Below, piece by piece: positions 56,360 through 60,000 of a DNA stretch of 60,000 bases; position 1 is the first letter of the stretch; the number at the start of each line of letters is the position of its first letter. The notes below the pieces were generated by a model. That model ran no database searches. It worked only from the letters and a program-made list of their open reading frames with translations, and was not told the DNA's origin. The stretch is from the NCBI RefSeq assembly GCF_032854445.1, contig NC_088303.1, positions 14,021,501 through 14,081,500 on the forward strand, in the 5' to 3' direction. The translations under genes and the position numbers were made by a program. The stretch is from Liolophura sinensis (Eukaryota > Mollusca > Polyplacophora > Chitonida > Chitonidae).

Positions 56360-57600
56360 AATGCTAAGAGAAAGTACGTGTACCGTGAAAGTTCAGTGTG
56401 GACCTCAGGGATAGCCTTTTTATTCAGAAGGCACATAGGGTAAAGTCATGAAGGGCACTGAGCATTTGTCCATCTGGACATGGCGAATCATTTTAAAAGT
56501 GAGCTAAAATCTACATGTAACAGAAATCTGTTTCATCTGGACATTACCGATATTTTAAAGGTACAGTAAAATGCTAATAGAGGGCACTGTGAACAGTTCC
56601 ATTCAGACATCACTCTGAGGCGTCGGGGTAGTATTGATAATATTATAAAGGTGCAGTAAAATGCTGATCAAAGATTCTGTGAACTGTTCCATGTGGAAAG
56701 GTTTCGGGAGGGATTACTCATCAGTGACATAAAATGCTAATAGAAGGCACTGTGAACAGTTCCATTCAGACATCACTCTGAGGCGTCGGGGCAGTATTGA
56801 TAATATTATTAAGGTGCAGTAAAATGCTGATCAAAGATTCTGTGAACTGTTCCATGTGGAAAGGTTTCGGGAGGGATTACTCATCAGTGACATAAAATGA
56901 TAATAGAAGGCACTGTGAACAGTTCCATCCAGACATCACTCTGAGGCGTCGGGGCAGTATTGATAATATTATAAAGGTGCAGTAAAATGCTGATCAAAGA
57001 TTCTGTGAACAGTTCCATGTGGAAAGGTTTCGGGAGGGATTACTCATCAGTGACATAAAATGCTAATAGAAGGCACTGTGAACAGTTCCATCCAGACATC
57101 ACTCTGAGGCAGCAGGGTAGTATTGATAATATTATAAAGGTGCAGTAAAATGCTGATCAAAGATTCTGTGAACTGTTCCATGTGGAAAGGTTTCGGGAGG
57201 GATTACTCATCAGTGACATAAAATGCTAATAGAAGGCACTGTGAACAGTTCCATTCAGACATCACTCTGAGGCGTCGGGGCAGTATTGATAATATTATAA
57301 AGGTGCAGTAAAATGCTGATCAAAGATTCTGTGAACTGTTCCATGTGGAAAGGTTTCGGGAGGGATTACTCATCAGTGACATAAAATGCTAATAGGAGGC
57401 ACTGTGAACAGTTCCATCCAGACATCACTCTGAGGCGTCGGTGCAGTATTGATAATATTATAAAGGTGCAGTAAAATGCTGATCAAAGATTCTGTGAACT
57501 GTTCCATGTGGAAAGGTTTCGGGAGGGATTACTCATCAGTGACATAAAATGCTAATAGAAGGCACTGTGAACAGTTCCATCCAGACAGTGAGGTCGTGGG
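56350..57600. repeat. Higher-order repeat beginning at the stop codon, about 183-bp unit of two 80-100 bp halves
   Basis: Half A: 'ggtgcagtaaaatgctgatc' 'aaagattctgtgaactgttc' and 'tttcgggagggattactcat'. Half B: 'cataaaatgctaatagaagg' 'cactgtgaacagttccat' and 'cagacatcactctgaggcgt'. Both halves share 'aaaatgct.at', 'ctgtgaac.gttcca'. The first degenerate unit overlaps the coding end ('aaggtggggtaaaatgctaa', where taa is the stop). Probably within the 3' UTR. Confidence 0.92.
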
Positions 57601-58384
57601 ATTTTATCTTTAAGGTGGGTTAAGCCTCAGATAGAGGGCTCTGTGAATATAGCCTCAGCTGGTATTCCAGTCTTATTATGAAAAAGAGAAAGTTGTCTTC
57701 TGCCATAAAAGGTGGAATGGTTTTCGATATAAAGGTAAAAGAATTTACAATGTGCATCACTTTTTTTCAAATTTACTGTAGATTGTAAAAGATTTAATCA
57801 ATTTTAACAGTGCTTATAACCTTATGTGATATTATTTTTCTTGACTTTATGTATAATTACATGATACATGTGTCAAGGACAAAAATTTTTACAATGTGCC
57901 ATTGTATACTTGATCATATTTTCCTTTGTTATGTCAAATTATTTCTGGCAAAATTATTCATGTTTTCCAATAGATGTTGTATCTATATAGCCTGTGAATG
58001 TTACACATTGCTATAATTCATATGTGAGTTTACAGAATTCTACACTTTTATTGAAATGAGGATGTTTTATTCGTGTGCTTCTTTCATACTCATATAATGC
58101 ATTATACATACATATACATATATATACATGTTTATAGATATATTAATTCCCAATATGTAAGGTACTTTTTTCCTGTCCAAATTTTAGTCCAAGAACAATG
58201 TTTATGTATTTTCTTTGATTTACACGTAATTGTTTTTTATGGTTAATTTTTTGTGGTTAATTTTTATGAAAACATATTATCACACAGTAGCTATTGCTGT
58301 GCACATTTTGTAATCCTTTTGTTATGTTGTGTTAGTCACCAACTGTGAAAGTCTAAATATACTATTATATATCCTGTACTTATT
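57601..58384. other. Probable 3' UTR, nothing else recognised
   Basis: AT-rich sequence after the repeat. I noticed no AATAAA between the stop codon and 58393, so transcription may run through this stretch. Confidence 0.4.
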
Positions 58385-58400
58385 CTGTACGTAATAAAGT
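58385..58400 (+). terminator. Candidate polyadenylation signal, copy 1 (within SINE target-site duplication)
   Basis: 'ctgtacgtaataaagt' contains AATAAA at 58393-58398. It is the first such hexamer that I noticed after the stop codon and repeats at 58482-58497 on the other side of a SINE fragment. Confidence 0.5.
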
Positions 58401-58481
58401 CCTCCCACCGTAATGCTGGTCGCCATCGTATAAGTGTAATATTCTTGAGTACCGCGTAAAACACCAATCAGATAAATAAAT
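58401..58481 (+). mobile_element. 5'-truncated SINE insertion flanked by a 16-bp target-site duplication
   Basis: 'cctcccaccgtaatgctggt' 'cgccatcgtataagtgtaat' 'attcttgagtaccgcgtaaa' 'acaccaatcagataaataaa' 't': the conserved 3' half of the common SINE. Flanks are 'ctgtacgtaataaagt' and 'ctgtacttaataaagt', one mismatch in 16. Confidence 0.85.
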
Positions 58482-58497
58482 CTGTACTTAATAAAGT
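58482..58497 (+). terminator. Candidate polyadenylation signal, copy 2
   Basis: AATAAA at 58490-58495 followed by T/G-rich 'ccttgtcttttcttgtaagc' about 20 bases later, a good downstream element. Of the two copies this one has the more usual context. Confidence 0.5.
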
Positions 58498-59437
58498 GAT
58501 ATTGTGGAAAGACCTTGTCTTTTCTTGTAAGCATTTAATGTTTCTAATGATCAAATCAAGGAGAAAAAATTCTCAAAATGCAAGTACAAGGAGGTTTGAT
58601 TTTGAGCAGAGAATGTAAAGCCTGAATAATAAGGGAGGTTGTTTGTGAAATGTTTGTCTCATCGACACATTTTCACCATGATGGACCGATTTTAACAAGA
58701 ATGATAAGATGTAAATTGACAGCTGTACTGAAACATGGTAAAAGCCAAGCTTAATAAAACAAAGGATTTTAAGTTTCCTATACGATGTACAAGGATGGGA
58801 AAGACATTCACATTGAGTAGATATTAAATATTTTGATTTTCAAGTTGTGTATTTTTACGAGAAACCATTTTTATCTCCGCATGTACTAAAGACAAAGATA
58901 ATACTAACGTGAAGTGTGTGTTAGAAGAAAGACCATTAAATGCTGTCCATACAACATTTTCCACCTATAGAGTGCATTTTAATCTTTAGATTATATGGTG
59001 GCCTTTTCTCATCATATTGGGACCAATGCCCTGATGTTTGAACTTAACTCAGTAGATTTCTAGATTTCCTCATTCAGACTGTCCTTGGCAATCCAACATC
59101 CTTGGCTATATATATATATAAATGCATTCGCCGAATGGACCTTGAAAATGAATCATTTCAAGCCAAGATATATGAAGGCGTGGAGGTGGAATAGAGACTA
59201 TTCTGCCTCTATGATCTGTGTCACCACAGGCCACCGTAGGGACTAATGTTTTAAAACCATTTTTCGCGGTCGGAAAAATTCTAACAAGATAGATCAAAGT
59301 TTTCTTGGACAGTGTTTAATGATCTTTCTTCTGATATATATGCTTCATTTTAGAGTTTTCTTACCCTTTAAGATATAGGGGCTTTCTTTTCGATATGTAA
59401 CAATTCAGATACACACTAACGCAGATTTTGTATACAT
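58498..59437. other. Intergenic stretch, nothing recognised
   Basis: AT-rich sequence with a short (TA)n run at 59107-59120. Minus-strand frames (for example 59106-59297) show no domain. Confidence 0.4.
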
Positions 59438-59836
59438 ACATTTATACCGGTATAGTACTTTATGTGTAACGAACAATAGTGCTTCACGATATTGATGCGT
59501 CCAGATTTTATTGAATTCGTGCCAATACCCACCCAATGATATGATATAAATACTGCCTGCCATGAGAAGTTGTTTGCTGGAAACCATATGTTTTGTTGAC
59601 AGTAGGCTGCTCTTTATTATAGTTTAGGAAACATTTAGTACATTTATACCGGTATAGTACTTCATATGTGTAACAAACAATAGTGCTTCACGATTTTGAT
59701 GTGTCCAGAATTTATTCAATTCGTGTGAAAACACACCCAATGATATTATAAATACTGCCTGCCATGAGAAGTTGTTTGATGAAAACCATATGTTTTGTTG
59801 ACAGTAGACTGCTTTTTATTACTGTTTGGGAAATAT
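59438..59836. repeat. Tandem duplication, two units of about 200 bp
   Basis: Units start 'acatttataccggtatagta' at 59438 and 59640 and share 'gcctgccatgagaagttgtt' and 'aaaccatatgttttgttgac'. The second unit carries small indels. No coding potential seen; 59837-60000 holds nothing recognised. Confidence 0.9.
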
Positions 59837-60000
59837 GTACATTATTAGAAATGCTGGCCAAAAAAAATCATTTTTACTTAAGGAGCAGCGTGAAAAGGTT
59901 CTTTATTCCACGAAATGTTGGTCAAAAACACTTTTTTAATTCTGAAAGTGTGGTGTAAACACTGATATACCTGTGGAGTAGGTATTCCAGATTTTTTCTC

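Overview
This window is animal nuclear DNA, most likely from a mollusc (bivalve or gastropod). The reasons are intron-exon structure with GT/AG borders, AT-rich non-coding sequence, many minisatellites, and repeated copies of a tRNA-derived SINE. In the plus sense that SINE carries a tRNA-like head and a tail close to 'gaatattcttgagtac', ending in 'aaataaataaat', a form I know from molluscan genomes. The species call is inference.

The window is dominated by one plus-strand gene. I assembled 41 coding exons from 15593 to 56359. All internal borders are GT/AG, every phase is consistent, and the joined CDS is 3,987 nt: 1,328 codons plus TAA, with no internal stop. The protein is a phosphoenolpyruvate synthase / rifampicin phosphotransferase (RPH)-type enzyme. 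It has an N-terminal hydrophobic anchor (about residues 1-55), an animal-type N-terminal region (about 56-440), an ATP-binding PPDK_N-type domain (about 448-758), a middle domain matching the substrate-binding part of RPH (about 759-1225), and a C-terminal swivelling phospho-histidine domain (about 1227-1328) with catalytic His1286. There is no PEP-binding TIM barrel, so the layout is RPH-like and not that of true PEP synthase.

Left flank (1-15592): a probable second gene on the minus strand is cut by the left edge. Its signal-peptide exon is at 1709-1816 and a phase-compatible second exon is at 1-143. The rest holds SINE copies, a 430-bp dispersed repeat present twice, a minisatellite (4.1-4.5 kb), a MITE-like element (10.9 kb), a G-rich tract (10.53 kb), an 18-copy array of about 101 bp (12.0-13.9 kb), the 3' tail of a non-LTR retrotransposon (14.8 kb) and six tandem hairpin repeats just before the first coding exon.

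Gene body: introns hold much of the mobile and repeat content, including a degraded transposon-like gene copy (31.9-32.4 kb), a TTAA-bounded element (33.8-34.7 kb), a MITE (27.1 kb) and large minisatellites. The most striking pattern is that at least four intronic arrays (29.6-31.3, 36.5-39.4, 41.4-43.0 and 45.7-46.7 kb) are tandem copies of a splice junction of this gene: exon edge, splice site and adjoining intron. Two further arrays begin at a donor site (27.48 kb) and at the stop codon (56.35 kb). I consider this family of 'exon-edge minisatellites' the least ordinary feature here.

Right flank (56360-60000): a probable 3' UTR with a higher-order repeat, then a truncated SINE at 58401-58481 whose target-site duplication doubled an AATAAA signal, and a 200-bp tandem duplication near the right edge. 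I see no tRNA, rRNA or CRISPR.
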